This document shows, piece after piece, positions 1-6,285 of a DNA stretch of 8,610 nucleotides. Made by a program: the position numbers and the translations under genes. The DNA is from Bacillota bacterium (GTDB lineage: Bacteria > Bacillota > Dethiobacteria > Dethiobacterales > Dethiobacteraceae), in NCBI GenBank assembly GCA_012800215.1, contig JAAZJT010000165.1, forward strand, positions 1 through 8,610, written 5' to 3'. Below the pieces are notes generated by a model. The model saw only the letters and a program-made list of their open reading frames with translations. It had not been told where the DNA came from and did not search any database. How positions within the stretch are numbered: the stretch's first letter is position 1; each line of letters starts with the position of its first letter.

Positions 1-183
1 ACGAATTGCTTCAGGCACTTCGCCTGCTTTACCCATACCGGCGCCGACATGGCCTTTGCCATCGCCAACAACAACCAGTGCGGAGAAGCTAAAACGGCGA
101 CCACCCTTTACAACTTTGGCAACGCGGTTTATTTGCACGACTTGTTCAGTCAATTCTACTTTATTGGGGTCAAATTTCTCCAC
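1..183 (-). CDS. rpsE: 30S ribosomal protein S5, N-terminal part (cut by window edge)
   Basis: Small-subunit protein S5 helps form the decoding region and supports translational accuracy. Only the first 61 codons are here; the gene runs off the left edge in frame. The visible part covers the N-terminal double-stranded-RNA-binding fold, with the family motif GRRFSFSALVVVGDGKGHVG at about residues 28-47, followed by GMGKAGEVPEAIR. The start is GTG at 181-183, giving VEKFDPNKVEL. A Shine-Dalgarno GGAGGG lies at 194-199 with about 10 bases of spacing, and no in-frame ATG competes. It follows rplR after 22 bases, the usual spc operon order. The family assignment is firm; the C-terminal half cannot be judged. 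Confidence 0.97.
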   Translation of the reverse strand, partial: MEKFDPNKVELTEQVVQINRVAKVVKGGRRFSFSALVVVGDGKGHVGAGMGKAGEVPEAIR

Positions 184-205
184 GCTTACGTTTCCCTCCT
201 TCACG

Positions 206-574
206 TTAAAATTCCAGGCCAGCTTCGCGAGCGCCTTCGGCTAACTCTTTGACTCGACCGTGGTAGAGGTAACCGCCTCTATCGAACACTACTTTGTTAA
301 TGCCCTTTTCTGAGGCTTTTTGTGCAATCAGCATACCCACCTTGCGGGCTGCTTCTTTATTTCCGCAAGCGCTCTTGCCCTCACGAATGGATGGTTCAAG
401 GCTTGAAGCAGCTACCAACGTGACTCCATTCACGTCATCAATAATTTGCGCATAGATATGCTTCAGGCTGCGAAAAACATTCAGACGTGGAAGAGCACTT
501 GTTCCCTGCAACTTTTTACGAACGCGCAAATGTCTGCGTTTCCGTTGTTGATTTCTATCCTGGCGCGTAAACAT
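206..574 (-). CDS. rplR: 50S ribosomal protein L18
   Basis: L18 binds 5S rRNA and, with L5, attaches it to the central protuberance of the large subunit. The 122-residue length fits the family (about 117-122). The N-terminal 25 residues are strongly basic (RKRRHLRVRKK), as expected for the rRNA-contacting tail. They are followed by the family segments RLNVFRSLKHIYAQIIDD and the C-terminal VVFDRGGYLYHGRVKELAEG. The ATG at 572-574 has AAGGGAGGG (581-589) 6 bases upstream, and that site overlaps the rplF stop codon. The gap to rplF is 13 bases and to rpsE 22, so co-translation within the spc operon is likely. Nothing is missing or unusual. Confidence 0.98.
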   Translation of the reverse strand: MFTRQDRNQQRKRRHLRVRKKLQGTSALPRLNVFRSLKHIYAQIIDDVNGVTLVAASSLEPSIREGKSACGNKEAARKVGMLIAQKASEKGINKVVFDRGGYLYHGRVKELAEGAREAGLEF

Positions 575-587
575 TTATTTCCCTCCC

Positions 588-1124
588 TTACTTACCAGTC
601 TTACCAACTTTGCGGCGAACCCGCTCGGTATCGTACTTAATACCTTTGCCCTTATACGGTTCAGGCTTACGGACGGCACGAATATTAGCAGCCAGATTGC
701 CCACTGCTTGTTTGTCAATACCTTTCACCACAATCTTCGTTGGTGCAGGAACTTCCAGCTGAATGCCCGCTGGTGGAATAATATTGACCGGATGGGAGTA
801 ACCAATGGAAAGCACCACATTATCACCCTGTTTTGTTGCTCTATAACCAACGCCCACCAGTTCAAGTGTTTTTGTATAACCTTTTGTTACACCTTCCACC
901 ATATTCGCAAGCAAAGTACGCGTTAAGCCGTGGAGGGAGCGTTCTGTTTTTTCATCACTGTTGCGGGTAACAATAATTTGATTGTCTTCAATTGTTATAT
1001 TCATCTCCTGGGGTAAAGCTTTTTGCAATTGCCCCAAGGGTCCTTTTACCGTAACTACATTATTTTCGTTCGTAACTTCAACGCCTGCTGGTAGTTGAAT
1101 TGGTTTACGTCCGATACGGCTCAT
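588..1124 (-). CDS. rplF: 50S ribosomal protein L6
   Basis: L6 sits near the factor-binding site of the large subunit, beside the sarcin-ricin loop, and contacts 23S rRNA. The protein has 178 residues, the normal length. It begins with the family start MSRIGRKPIQLP and ends with the conserved block PEPYKGKGIKYDTE followed by a basic tail. Two alpha/beta repeats, roughly residues 1-80 and 81-178, are typical of the family. The ATG at 1122-1124 has AAAGGAGGG at 1132-1140, 7 bases upstream. An out-of-frame ATG just before it opens only a two-codon frame. The Shine-Dalgarno overlaps the rpsH stop, which favours coupled translation. Confidence 0.98.
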   Translation of the reverse strand: MSRIGRKPIQLPAGVEVTNENNVVTVKGPLGQLQKALPQEMNITIEDNQIIVTRNSDEKTERSLHGLTRTLLANMVEGVTKGYTKTLELVGVGYRATKQGDNVVLSIGYSHPVNIIPPAGIQLEVPAPTKIVVKGIDKQAVGNLAANIRAVRKPEPYKGKGIKYDTERVRRKVGKTGK

Positions 1125-1138
1125 TTCATATCCCTCCT

Positions 1139-1537
1139 TTACCAGATGTAACAGAGGACTTCTCCGCCAATACCAGCCTTACGGGCTGTCTTATCAGTCA
1201 TAATCCCCTGTGAGGTGGAAATGATGGCGATACCGAGGCCGCCCAAAACTTTGGGCAGTTCATCTTTCTGCGCATAAACGCGCAAGCCGGGCTTACTGAT
1301 CCGTTTTAAACCGGTCAGCACCTTCTCACGGTTCGGGCCATATTTCAAGAAAATCTTAATGGTTCCCTGCTTATTATCTTTTTTATACTCAAATTCTTTT
1401 ATGAAACCTTCATTTTTCAGTATCTCCGCAATTGCTAATTTCATTTTGGAAGCAGGTACTTCCACTGTATCATGTTTCGCCATATTAGCATTACGCAGTC
1501 TTGTTAACATGTCGGCAATAGGGTCCGTCATGGTCAT
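1139..1537 (-). CDS. rpsH: 30S ribosomal protein S8
   Basis: S8 is a primary 16S rRNA-binding protein that organises the central domain of the small subunit. In Escherichia coli it also represses the spc operon by binding its mRNA; whether that holds here is not shown by the sequence. The 132 residues match the family length. Motifs seen are the N-terminal DPIADMLTRLRNA, RISKPGLRVYA in the middle, and the C-terminal ISTSQGIMTDKTAR followed by GGEVLCYIW. Two nearby ATGs exist (1535-1537 and 1529-1531). AAAGGAGGT at 1547-1555 is 9 bases from the first and 15 from the second, so the first (MTMTDPIAD) is preferred; the Bacillus protein has a similar extra dipeptide. Confidence 0.98.
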   Translation of the reverse strand: MTMTDPIADMLTRLRNANMAKHDTVEVPASKMKLAIAEILKNEGFIKEFEYKKDNKQGTIKIFLKYGPNREKVLTGLKRISKPGLRVYAQKDELPKVLGGLGIAIISTSQGIMTDKTARKAGIGGEVLCYIW

Positions 1538-1567
1538 TGCAATCGAACCTCCTTTCTCTCCAATCCC

Positions 1568-1753
1568 CTACCAGCTGGCCTTTTTTACGCCGGGGATTTT
1601 CCCTTCATGGGCGAGCTTACGGAAACAAAGGCGGCACATACCGAACTTGCGCAGGTACGCGCGGGGACGGCCGCACAGTTTGCAGCGGTTGTAGCCTTGC
1701 ACCTTAAACTTCGGGGTTCTGTTTGCCTTAGCAATCATTGATTTTTTGGCCAC
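1568..1753 (-). CDS. rpsZ: 30S ribosomal protein S14, zinc-binding type Z
   Basis: S14 lies in the head of the small subunit and binds 16S rRNA together with S3 and S10. This 61-residue form is the short type Z, also written rpsN1 or rpsN type Z. It has four cysteines at residues 24, 27, 40 and 43 in CxxC-x12-CxxC spacing, which bind one Zn2+. The C-terminus is the conserved GKIPGVKKASW. The start is GTG (1751-1753), preceded by an AGGAGGGG site about 7 bases away. Many Bacillota carry a second, cysteine-free S14 elsewhere that replaces this one under zinc shortage; that cannot be tested from this window. Confidence 0.98.
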   Translation of the reverse strand: MAKKSMIAKANRTPKFKVQGYNRCKLCGRPRAYLRKFGMCRLCFRKLAHEGKIPGVKKASW

Positions 1754-1780
1754 TATTTCCCCTCCTTTTTGTGTTGTTGT

Positions 1781-2323
1781 TTACGCGGTACGAAATGGCA
1801 TGCCCATCTCGCGTAATAACTCTCTCGCCTCTTCATCAGTCTTGGCAGTGGTAACGATAATTACATCCATGCCGCGAACTTTTTCCACCTGATCATAACT
1901 TATTTCAGGAAAAATTAACTGTTCACGCAGCCCCAGGGAGTAATTACCACGGCCGTCAAAGGACTTTGGAGACACACCGCGAAAATCACGCACACGGGGG
2001 AGCGCTACATTCAGTAGTTTGTCAAGGAACTCATACATTCTGTCGCCACGGAGAGTAACTTTACAGCCTATACTCATACCTTCGCGGATTTTAAAGCTGG
2101 CCACAGATTTACGCGCTTTGGTTACTACTGGGCGCTGCCCTGCAATTAATGATAAATCTTTAACTGCAGCATCTAGTGCTTTAGGATTATCTTTGGCCTC
2201 ACCAACGCCCATGTTGATAACCACTTTCTCCAAACGAGGAGCCTCAAGAGCGTTTTTATATTGGAAACGTGCCATTAAAGCTGGCCGTACTTCTTTTAAA
2301 TATTTTTCTTTTAAGCGGGCCAT
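1781..2323 (-). CDS. rplE: 50S ribosomal protein L5
   Basis: L5 binds 5S rRNA with L18 and touches the P-site tRNA from the central protuberance. The 180 residues equal the family length (179-180). Recognised segments are LEKVVINMGVGEA near residue 31, a QRPVVTKARKSVASFKIREG block near 83, the RDFRGVSPKSFDGRGNYSLG motif near 131, and a C-terminal VTTAKTDEEARELLREMGMPF. The ATG at 2321-2323 has AAAGGAGG (2333-2340) 9 bases upstream. The gene follows rplX after 21 bases and precedes rpsZ by 27. No frameshift or loss is visible. Confidence 0.98.
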   Translation of the reverse strand: MARLKEKYLKEVRPALMARFQYKNALEAPRLEKVVINMGVGEAKDNPKALDAAVKDLSLIAGQRPVVTKARKSVASFKIREGMSIGCKVTLRGDRMYEFLDKLLNVALPRVRDFRGVSPKSFDGRGNYSLGLREQLIFPEISYDQVEKVRGMDVIIVTTAKTDEEARELLREMGMPFRTA

Positions 2324-2344
2324 ACACTGCTACCTCCTTTCCAG

Positions 2345-2677
2345 CTACTTGTCGAGAAGCTCCCCGCATTTTTTGCAGGCACGAACCCAGGCAACCTTAT
2401 CGTTCGCCTTTTTAATGGGGGCTTTTTTGATCCGTGTTGCTTCTTTGCATTTTGGGCAAATAACCATTACTTTACTACTATAGATGGGAGCCTCTTTTTC
2501 ATGAATACCTGCTTGGATGTGCTGGGTTGCACGAGCATGTTTTTTGATAAGATTTACTCCTTCAACTACAACTTTCCCTGCGGCGGGCAGTGCAGTAAGC
2601 ACTTTTCCCTTCTTACCCTTATCCTTACCGGATAAGATAAGAACCTGATCTCCTTTTTTTACATGGAGCTTAGCCAC
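2345..2677 (-). CDS. rplX: 50S ribosomal protein L24 with a C4 zinc-ribbon-like tail
   Basis: L24 is an assembly-initiating protein that binds the 5' domain of 23S rRNA near the exit tunnel. Of 110 residues, about 7-33 form the KOW motif (GDQVLILSGKDKGKKGKV). It continues with VEGVNLIKKHARATQ and a C-terminal tail holding CPKC (74-77) and CKKC (101-104). Such paired cysteines occur in many bacterial L24 proteins and could bind zinc. The start is GTG at 2675-2677. GGAGGTG (2688-2694) lies about 10 bases upstream; the only nearby ATG (2662-2664) is out of frame. It follows rplN by 19 bases. Confidence 0.97.
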   Translation of the reverse strand: MAKLHVKKGDQVLILSGKDKGKKGKVLTALPAAGKVVVEGVNLIKKHARATQHIQAGIHEKEAPIYSSKVMVICPKCKEATRIKKAPIKKANDKVAWVRACKKCGELLDK

Positions 2678-2696
2678 TTTAATGTTGCACCTCCTT

Positions 2697-3065
2697 CTAA
2701 ATCACTTCCGGTGCCAGCGACACAATTTTCATAAAATCTTTTTCCCGTAATTCCCGGGCTACCGGTCCGAAGATCCGGGTACCACGTGGGTTCTTCTGAT
2801 CATTAATCAAGACGGCTGCATTTTCGTCAAATTTGATATATGAACCATCATTGCGTCGTAAACCCCGGGAAGAACGGACGATGACTGCTTTGACGACGTC
2901 GCCTTTTTTGACAACTCCGCCGGGCGTTGCTTCTTTAACAGAAGCCACGATAATATCACCAATGTTACCAAAATTCCGGGAAGACCCACCAAGGACCTTA
3001 ATGCACATAATCTTTTTAGCCCCGGAATTATCAGCAACCGTTAGATACGTTTGGGCCTGAATCAT
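2697..3065 (-). CDS. rplN: 50S ribosomal protein L14
   Basis: L14 sits at the subunit interface, takes part in bridges with 16S rRNA, and is the target of the silencing factor RsfS in other bacteria. With the ATG at 3063-3065 the protein has 122 residues, exactly the family length, and starts MIQAQTYLTVADNSGAK. A TTG two codons upstream (3069-3071) keeps the frame open, but it lies only one base from GGAGG (3073-3077), whereas the ATG is 7 bases away; the ATG is therefore chosen. Other family motifs are SRGLRRNDGSYIKFDENAAV and the C-terminal LREKDFMKIVSLAPEVI. It opens the spc gene group after an unusual 105-base gap. Confidence 0.98.
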   Translation of the reverse strand: MIQAQTYLTVADNSGAKKIMCIKVLGGSSRNFGNIGDIIVASVKEATPGGVVKKGDVVKAVIVRSSRGLRRNDGSYIKFDENAAVLINDQKNPRGTRIFGPVARELREKDFMKIVSLAPEVI

Positions 3066-3072
3066 CGTCAAA

Positions 3073-3079
3073 CCTCCTT
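3073..3079 (-). promoter_or_regulatory. Shine-Dalgarno that sets the rplN start
   Basis: The minus strand reads AAGGAGG here. It is 7 bases from the ATG at 3063-3065 but only 1 base from the in-frame TTG at 3069-3071. This supports a 122-residue L14 rather than a 124-residue form. Confidence 0.85.
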
Positions 3080-3084
3080 CTTGC

Positions 3085-3170
3085 TAGATGTCAGTAATCA
3101 GATGTCGGATGTCGGAATGGCTACTCTGTTTGATTTCCACAAATCTGACCTCTGACCTCCGACTTCCAGC
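3085..3170 (-). repeat. Inverted heptamer array in the rpsQ-rplN gap
   Basis: This non-coding stretch fills the 105-base gap. On the plus strand four heptamers follow without a break: ATGTCAG (3088-3094), TAATCAG (3095-3101), ATGTCGG (3102-3108), ATGTCGG (3109-3115). On the minus strand three more lie end to end: AAGTCGG, AGGTCAG, AGGTCAG (3165 down to 3145). The two arrays face each other across about 29 bases and could pair imperfectly: 13 of 16 positions match when ATGTCGG units are set against AAGTCGG-AGGTCAG. No coding sequence fits. It resembles a piece in the rplC-rplD gap. Function is unknown. Confidence 0.8.
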
Positions 3171-3428
3171 TTACAACTTTGTCTTTTCTATAATCTCAAC
3201 CAGACGCCATCTTTTATCTCTGCTGAGGGGTCTTGTTTCCATGATTTTTACTTTATCACCAATGCTGCACTCATTATTGGGATCATGCACTTTATATTTA
3301 TCGGTTATGCGGACAATTTTACCATAAAGCGGGTGGCGGGTTGTTCTTTCTACACTGACAACCGCCGTTTTATCCATTTTGTCGCTCACAACCCAACCTA
3401 TGCGAGTTTTGCGATTACCGCGTTCCAA
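3171..3428 (-). CDS. rpsQ: 30S ribosomal protein S17
   Basis: S17 is a primary 16S rRNA-binding protein with an OB fold, needed early in small-subunit assembly. The chosen TTG start (3426-3428) gives 85 residues beginning MERGNRKTRIGWVVSDKMDK, close to the usual 84-88. AAAGGAGG (3437-3444) is 8 bases from this TTG. An ATG two codons upstream (3432-3434) is only 2 bases from the site and would give 87 residues. The longest frame begins at another TTG (3465-3467) and adds 13 residues with no family match. Conserved motifs are SDKMDKTAVVSVER, HPLYGKIVR and IGDKVKIMETRPLS. The exact start is less sure than the identity. Confidence 0.95.
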   Translation of the reverse strand: MERGNRKTRIGWVVSDKMDKTAVVSVERTTRHPLYGKIVRITDKYKVHDPNNECSIGDKVKIMETRPLSRDKRWRLVEIIEKTKL

Positions 3429-3436
3429 GAGCATTG

Positions 3437-3444
3437 CCTCCTTT
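3437..3444 (-). promoter_or_regulatory. Shine-Dalgarno that sets the rpsQ start
   Basis: The minus strand reads AAAGGAGG. The TTG at 3426-3428 is 8 bases downstream, good spacing. The ATG at 3432-3434 is only 2 bases away, which is normally too close, so the rarer codon is preferred. Confidence 0.7.
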
Positions 3445-3464
3445 CGGATACAGTTGCTTCCGGC

Positions 3465-3481
3465 CAAAAGCGACGCTTTTG
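3465..3481 (-). other. Small perfect hairpin between rpmC and rpsQ
   Basis: CAAAAGC and GCTTTTG pair over 7 bp around a three-base loop. On the transcript the stem begins directly after the rpmC stop codon (TGA, 3482-3484). No U-tract follows (the next bases are GCCGG), so an intrinsic terminator is unlikely. It could be an RNA stability or processing element; this is inference. Confidence 0.5.
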
Positions 3482-3676
3482 TCAGGATTTAAGTTCACGT
3501 TCACGTTGAACGGTTTTAATTCTTGCGATATTTTTCCGTACTTCACGAATACGCATGGGGTTTTCTAACTGCCTAGTAGCCATTTGAAAGCGCAAGTTAA
3601 ATAATTCTTCCTTCAGCTCAGCCAGTTTACCGGCCAACTCCACATCACTATATTCTCTCAACTCTTTAGCTTTCAT
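3482..3676 (-). CDS. rpmC: 50S ribosomal protein L29
   Basis: L29 is a small two-helix protein next to the polypeptide exit tunnel, beside L23, where it helps form the docking site for signal recognition particle and trigger factor. From the ATG at 3674-3676 it has 64 residues, the usual size, starting MKAKELREYSDVEL. The family signature KEELFNLRFQMATRQLENP lies at about residues 22-40. Two in-frame GTGs upstream (3683-3688) are part of the ribosome-binding region AGGTGGTGA, which matches AGGAGGTGA in 8 of 9 bases. The first 11 bases overlap the end of rplP, so translation is probably coupled. The stop is TGA. Confidence 0.97.
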   Translation of the reverse strand: MKAKELREYSDVELAGKLAELKEELFNLRFQMATRQLENPMRIREVRKNIARIKTVQRERELKS

Positions 3677-4100
3677 GGCTCTCACCACCTGTCTCTATCC
3701 GCTTAACGAATTTTGTTTTAATCGGCAACTTATGTGCTGCCAGACGCATAGCTTCTCGGGCTACTTCTTCATTAACGCCTGCTAATTCAAAAAGAATGCG
3801 TCCAGGCTTAACGACAGCCACCCAATGCTCGGGAGAACCTTTACCACTACCCATACGAGTTTCAGCCGGCTTAGCCGTCACTGGTTTATCGGGGAAGATC
3901 TGAATCCAGACTTTACCGCCCCTTTTGATATAACGGGTCATGGCAATACGTGCAGCTTCTATCTGCTGGTTAGTAATCCAAGCTGGCTCCAGCGCCTGCA
4001 GGCCATATTCACCAAAAGTAATTTGATTGCCTGCATGTGCCTTACCTTTCATCCGACCTCTATGCTGCCTACGATACTTAACTCTTTTTGGTATCAGCAT
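3666..4100 (-). CDS. rplP: 50S ribosomal protein L16
   Basis: L16 binds near the A site and peptidyl transferase centre of 23S rRNA and is needed for late large-subunit assembly. Its 144 residues match the family. The start MLIPKRVKYRRQHRGRMKG is the standard basic N-terminus; the central loop has MGSGKGSPEHWVAVVKPG at about 83-100, and the C-terminal helix carries AREAMRLAAHKLPIKTKFV. The ATG at 4098-4100 has GGAGG (4109-4113), part of a longer GGGAGGAGGG, 8 bases upstream. It overlaps the last 23 bases of rpsC and its own end overlaps rpmC by 11, forming a tightly coupled trio. Confidence 0.98.
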   Translation of the reverse strand: MLIPKRVKYRRQHRGRMKGKAHAGNQITFGEYGLQALEPAWITNQQIEAARIAMTRYIKRGGKVWIQIFPDKPVTAKPAETRMGSGKGSPEHWVAVVKPGRILFELAGVNEEVAREAMRLAAHKLPIKTKFVKRIETGGESHES

Positions 4101-4758
4101 GCGGGTTCCCTCCTCCCGTATTTCTCTGCTTGGTCGGGAGAACCTCCCCTTTATAAATCCAGACTTTTACGCCGATGCGACCATAAGTGGTGTGAGCTTC
4201 TACAAAACCGTAATCAATATCTGCGCGTAATGTCTGCAAGGGCACAGTTCCCTCATGTTGCGATTCTGTACGTGCTATCTCTGCACCGCCTAGGCGGCCA
4301 CTGACCATTACTTTAATACCCTTAGCTCCGGCCTTCATGGTGCGGAAAATTGCCTGTTTCATAGCCCGGCGAAAAGCAACACGCTTAACCAGTTGATTGG
4401 CAATACTTTCTGCCACCAGTGTTGCATCCAACTCCGGAGTTTTAATCTCAACAATATTTATATGAACTTGCTTATCCGTCAGTTTTTCCAGCTTCTTACG
4501 TAATTCTTCAACCCCTGAGCCACCTTTACCGATAACAATACCAGGCTTTGCCGTGTGCACTGTAATACGAACCCGGTTTGCCGCCCGTTCTATTTCAATG
4601 CGGGAAACGCCGGCATTGCTAAGGTGTTTGGCAAGGGCCTCGCGGATTTTCATATCCTCGAGCAGCTGATCTGTATAGTTTCTATCGGCATACCATTTGG
4701 CTTCCCAGTCCTTAATGACGCCAATGCGGAAACCGATAGGGCTTACCTTTTGACCCAC
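4078..4758 (-). CDS. rpsC: 30S ribosomal protein S3
   Basis: S3 lies at the mRNA entry tunnel in the head of the small subunit and contributes to mRNA unwinding. It has 226 residues, within the family range. The N-terminal domain starts MGQKVSPIGFRIGVIKDW. A type II KH RNA-binding domain follows (about residues 39-107) with the GKGG loop at 77-80. The C-terminal domain shows SGRLGGAEIARTE and the motif LQTLRADIDYGF. The start is GTG (4756-4758), preceded by a GGGAGGGA site about 8 bases upstream; the spacer contains the rplV stop. The gap to rplV is 5 bases and the end overlaps rplP. Confidence 0.98.
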   Translation of the reverse strand: MGQKVSPIGFRIGVIKDWEAKWYADRNYTDQLLEDMKIREALAKHLSNAGVSRIEIERAANRVRITVHTAKPGIVIGKGGSGVEELRKKLEKLTDKQVHINIVEIKTPELDATLVAESIANQLVKRVAFRRAMKQAIFRTMKAGAKGIKVMVSGRLGGAEIARTESQHEGTVPLQTLRADIDYGFVEAHTTYGRIGVKVWIYKGEVLPTKQRNTGGGNPHADTKKS

Positions 4759-4763
4759 GGACT

Positions 4764-5105
4764 TTATCCCTCCCTCTTCTCTTTGAGAATGATGGTAATA
4801 TGACTGGTGGGTTTGCGAATACGACTGGCCATACCGCGGGCACGGGCACGATAACGCTTTAGTACCGGTCCCTGGTCAATAAAAGCTTTTGCCACATATA
4901 AATTATCCCGATTCATAGCATAATTATTTTCTGCATTGGCCATGGCGGAATATAAAACTTTATAAATTGGCTCAGCCGGCCGATTGGGAAGCACCTTTAA
5001 AATTGCCTGCGCTTCCTGAACACTCTTGCCGCGAATCTGGTCCACAACGAGGCGGGCCTTCCGCGGTGACATTCTGACATATTTCGCTGTAGCTTTTGCT
5101 TCCAC
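4764..5105 (-). CDS. rplV: 50S ribosomal protein L22
   Basis: L22 contacts all domains of 23S rRNA, and its long beta-hairpin lines the nascent-peptide exit tunnel together with L4. It has 113 residues, as in Bacillus. Family motifs are AKYVRMSPRKARLVVDQIRG at residues 7-26, NAENNYAMNRDNLYV in the middle, and the hairpin region LKRYRARARGMASRIRKPTS at about 81-101. Macrolide-resistance changes in this family fall in that hairpin; no insertion or deletion is evident. The start is GTG (5103-5105) with GGAGGGA (5111-5117) 5-6 bases upstream, overlapping the rpsS stop. Confidence 0.98.
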   Translation of the reverse strand: MEAKATAKYVRMSPRKARLVVDQIRGKSVQEAQAILKVLPNRPAEPIYKVLYSAMANAENNYAMNRDNLYVAKAFIDQGPVLKRYRARARGMASRIRKPTSHITIILKEKREG

Positions 5106-5117
5106 GGCTATCCCTCC

Positions 5118-5402
5118 TTATTTCAGCGCTGTGGATCGTTCAGTATGGCCGCTGTGTCCACGGAATGTCCGTGTCGGTGCAAACTCGCCTAGTTTATGAC
5201 CAACCATATCTTCAGTAATATATACCGGTACATGCTTCCTTCCATCATGAACCGCCAGTGTGTGGCCTACCATTTCGGGAAAGATAGTGGAACGGCGAGA
5301 CCAGGTTTTAATAACTTTCTTTTCGTTTTTTTCATTCATCTGCTTGATTTTTGCAAGCAGTTTCTCTTCAACATAAGGACCTTTTTTCAGAGACCTGGAC
5401 AA
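5118..5402 (-). CDS. rpsS: 30S ribosomal protein S19
   Basis: S19 sits in the head of the small subunit, contacts S13, and takes part in bridges to the central protuberance. The 94 residues are close to the usual 92-93. It starts SRSLKKGPYVEEKLLAKI and keeps TWSRRSTIFPEMVGHTLAVH, ITEDMVGHKLGEFAPTRTF and RGHSGHTE. The initiation codon is TTG (5400-5402), fixed by the conserved MSRSLKKGP start and by GGAGG at 5413-5417, about 10 bases away; there is no in-frame ATG or GTG nearby. It lies 27 bases after rplB and 12 before rplV. Confidence 0.96.
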   Translation of the reverse strand: MSRSLKKGPYVEEKLLAKIKQMNEKNEKKVIKTWSRRSTIFPEMVGHTLAVHDGRKHVPVYITEDMVGHKLGEFAPTRTFRGHSGHTERSTALK

Positions 5403-5429
5403 GTCTTGGCGACCTCCTTCCTGAACAAT

Positions 5430-6263
5430 CTATTTTGTTTTCCGACGTCTAACAATAAATTGATCAGACTTTTTATTTTTCTTACGGGTTTTATAACCCA
5501 AAGTAGGTTTACCCCAAGGGGTAACAGGGCTCTTACGCCCGATGGGCGATTTACCTTCACCGCCACCATGCGGGTGATCTACCGGGTTCATAACCACACC
5601 GCGCACTGCTGGGCGCTTACCAAGCCAACGTGAGCGTCCTGCTTTACCAATGGTAATGTTTTCATGCTCCAAGTTGCCAACCTGACCGATTGTTGCTTTG
5701 CACTCCTGTGAAATCAAACGCACCTCACCAGAAGGCAGACGTACTTGAGCATATTTGCCTTCCTTTGCCATCAGCTGTGCAGCGGCGCCTGCGGAACGTA
5801 CCAATTGGCCGCCTTTGCCAATTTTAAGTTCTATGTTATGAATCAGTGTACCAACGGGAATATCTTTTAAGGGCAAGGCATTACCGGGCTTAATATCAGC
5901 ACCGGGGCCTGAAAGCAGCTTGGTACCTACAGTAACACCCACAGGAGCTAAGATATATCTTTTTTCCCCATCTGCATAATGAAGCAGAGCGATATTGGCT
6001 GAACGGTTGGGATCATATTCAATTGTTGCTACAGTGGCAGGTACACCATCTTTATTACGTTTAAAATCAATAATCCGGTACTTACGTTTATGTCCACCGC
6101 CGTGGTGACGTACAGTAATGCGACCTTGAGCATTGCGGCCCGCCTTTTTTTTCAGGGGTGCCAATAATGATTTTTCTGGTTTAGAAGTCGTAATTTCTTC
6201 AAACGTCCTGACGGTCATAAAACGGCGTCCCGGAGAGGTGGGAACGAATTTTTTTACTGCCAT
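5430..6263 (-). CDS. rplB: 50S ribosomal protein L2
   Basis: L2 is a primary 23S rRNA-binding protein close to the peptidyl transferase centre and is needed for subunit association. From the ATG at 6261-6263 it has 277 residues (family 273-277) beginning MAVKKFVPTSPGRR. The N-terminal OB-like part carries TVRHHGGGHKRKYRIIDFKR, and the C-terminal SH3-like part holds the signature MNPVDHPHGGGEGKSPIG at about 225-242, including the conserved histidine studied in peptidyl transfer. GGAGGG (6272-6277) is 8 bases upstream. The frame is open 12 codons further to a TTG inside rplW, but that codon has no ribosome-binding site and the extension has no family match. Confidence 0.98.
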   Translation of the reverse strand: MAVKKFVPTSPGRRFMTVRTFEEITTSKPEKSLLAPLKKKAGRNAQGRITVRHHGGGHKRKYRIIDFKRNKDGVPATVATIEYDPNRSANIALLHYADGEKRYILAPVGVTVGTKLLSGPGADIKPGNALPLKDIPVGTLIHNIELKIGKGGQLVRSAGAAAQLMAKEGKYAQVRLPSGEVRLISQECKATIGQVGNLEHENITIGKAGRSRWLGKRPAVRGVVMNPVDHPHGGGEGKSPIGRKSPVTPWGKPTLGYKTRKKNKKSDQFIVRRRKTK

Positions 6264-6285
6264 CTTTTTCTCCCTCCTTCCTGGG

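Noticed and set aside
2019..2483. Plus-strand open frame of 154 codons
   Set aside because: It is antisense to rplE and rplX across their junction, with no domain resemblance.
3429..3467. 13-residue N-terminal extension of S17
   Set aside because: It spans the hairpin and the Shine-Dalgarno itself and has no family match.
3825..4304. Plus-strand open frame of 159 codons
   Set aside because: It lies antisense to rplP and rpsC, which have firm family matches; its product has no recognisable domain and no proper ribosome-binding site was seen.
5196..5633. Plus-strand open frame of 145 codons
   Set aside because: It is antisense to rpsS and rplB and reads as low-complexity translation of their complement.
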